Shown one piece after another: positions 63,901 through 64,000 of a stretch of 64,000 nt of DNA. The DNA comes from Gramella jeungdoensis (GTDB lineage Bacteria > Bacteroidota > Bacteroidia > Flavobacteriales > Flavobacteriaceae). Where the stretch lies: the NCBI RefSeq assembly GCF_023805255.1, contig NZ_JAMSCK010000005.1:124001-188000 (forward strand), read 5' to 3'. Made by a program: the position numbers and the translations under genes. Position 1 is the stretch's first letter. Each line of letters opens with the position of its first letter. Below the pieces are notes generated by a model, which saw only the letters and a list, made by a program, of their open reading frames with translations, was not told the origin of the DNA and did not search any database.

Positions 63901-64000
63901 ATGAAACCAAACTACCCTTCCAAAACCTCATTCTTAAAAACGCTCGGTCCCGGGTTTTTACTCGCCGGAGCAGCCATCGGAGTCTCTCATCTTGTTCAGG
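63901..64000 (+). CDS. Nramp-family divalent metal transporter (partial, 5' end only)
   Basis: Only 33 codons are inside the window, starting MKPNYPSKTSFLKTLGPGFL and continuing LAGAAIGVSHLVQ. The LKTLGPGFLLAGAAIGVSHLVQ pattern (quoted in parts) is the first transmembrane helix of Nramp/MntH-like transporters of the Bacteroidota type, where the DPGN motif of classical Nramps is changed. Calling a metal substrate would need the rest. ATG 63901 is the first in-frame ATG after the repeat. Confidence 0.7.
   Translation, partial: MKPNYPSKTSFLKTLGPGFLLAGAAIGVSHLVQ

Noticed and set aside
1-64000. CRISPR arrays, tRNA or rRNA genes, insertion sequences, prophage genes
   Set aside because: No spaced direct repeats, cloverleaf-like sequence, transposase or phage structural protein was recognised on either strand.

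Overview
The window reads as a chromosomal segment of a marine-type Flavobacteriaceae member (Bacteroidota), close to Gramella/Christiangramella in flavour. I base this on the SusC/SusD pair, many lipoproteins with short Cys lipoboxes, flavobacterial families (DUF2061, DUF2853, DUF2059, DUF4369-TlpA, DCC thioredoxins, degenerate M1 peptidases), the AT-rich intergenic DNA, and promoters with the Bacteroidota -7 element TAnnTTTG instead of TATAAT. No rRNA, tRNA, CRISPR array, insertion sequence or phage gene was seen.

Region 1 (1-17.5 kb) is a surface-polysaccharide (O-antigen/capsule) cluster. One long minus-strand unit appears to start at a promoter near 9.87 kb and runs through a TviC-like UDP-HexNAc 4-epimerase, a TviB-like UDP-HexNAc dehydrogenase, UDP-glucose dehydrogenase, CysQ, a tandem DUF2061 protein, CysC, CysD, CysN, RmlB and RmlA. 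It supplies UDP-hexuronates, dTDP-4-keto-6-deoxyglucose and PAPS. No cysH/cysIJ is present, and CysQ (PAP removal) is, so sulfation of the polysaccharide is more likely than cysteine synthesis. Upstream are a DegT-type aminotransferase, a Wzx-like flippase, two plus-strand fucosyltransferase-like genes (GT23/FUT8-like and GT10), a second rmlB, and a polytopic GT-C or polymerase-like protein next to a LacI-type regulator.

Region 2 (18.6-34.3 kb) holds housekeeping, stress and envelope genes: a DCC thiol oxidoreductase with a 45-residue membrane protein, a small conserved protein, Dps, MscS, a very large lipoprotein joining a metallophosphoesterase, a CotH/FAM20-like kinase-like segment and a BamA-type barrel, an HD hydrolase fused to a Pycsar-effector-type (PycTM) membrane domain, a large GAF protein, a TlpA-like lipoprotein, a SIMPL protein, a rhomboid protease, an LpxL-type acyltransferase, GlmM and an AcpH-like protein.

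Region 3 (34.3-42.3 kb) holds secreted paralogue pairs: two astacin (M12A) lipoprotein metalloproteases sharing a small aromatic C-terminal module, and two cysteine-rich lipoproteins with Asp-rich thrombospondin-3-like repeats. A LuxR-type regulator lies upstream.

Region 4 (42.3-64 kb) holds uvrA, a LOG-family gene, a degenerate M1-peptidase/outer-membrane protein, a fused alpha-beta 2-oxoacid dehydrogenase E1, menB, a DUF2059 gene, a SusCD pair without visible enzymes, a CvfB-like S1 protein, DUF2853, the menaquinone unit (thioesterase-menF-menD), an alpha/beta hydrolase, an interspersed palindromic repeat and the start of an Nramp transporter.

Several apparent NTG starts fall inside TAnnTTTG promoter elements and were moved to downstream ATGs (for example 12742, 28693, 42350, 48956). 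Four genes have no usable ATG and seem to start at TTG (5289, 9831, 17475, 45958).
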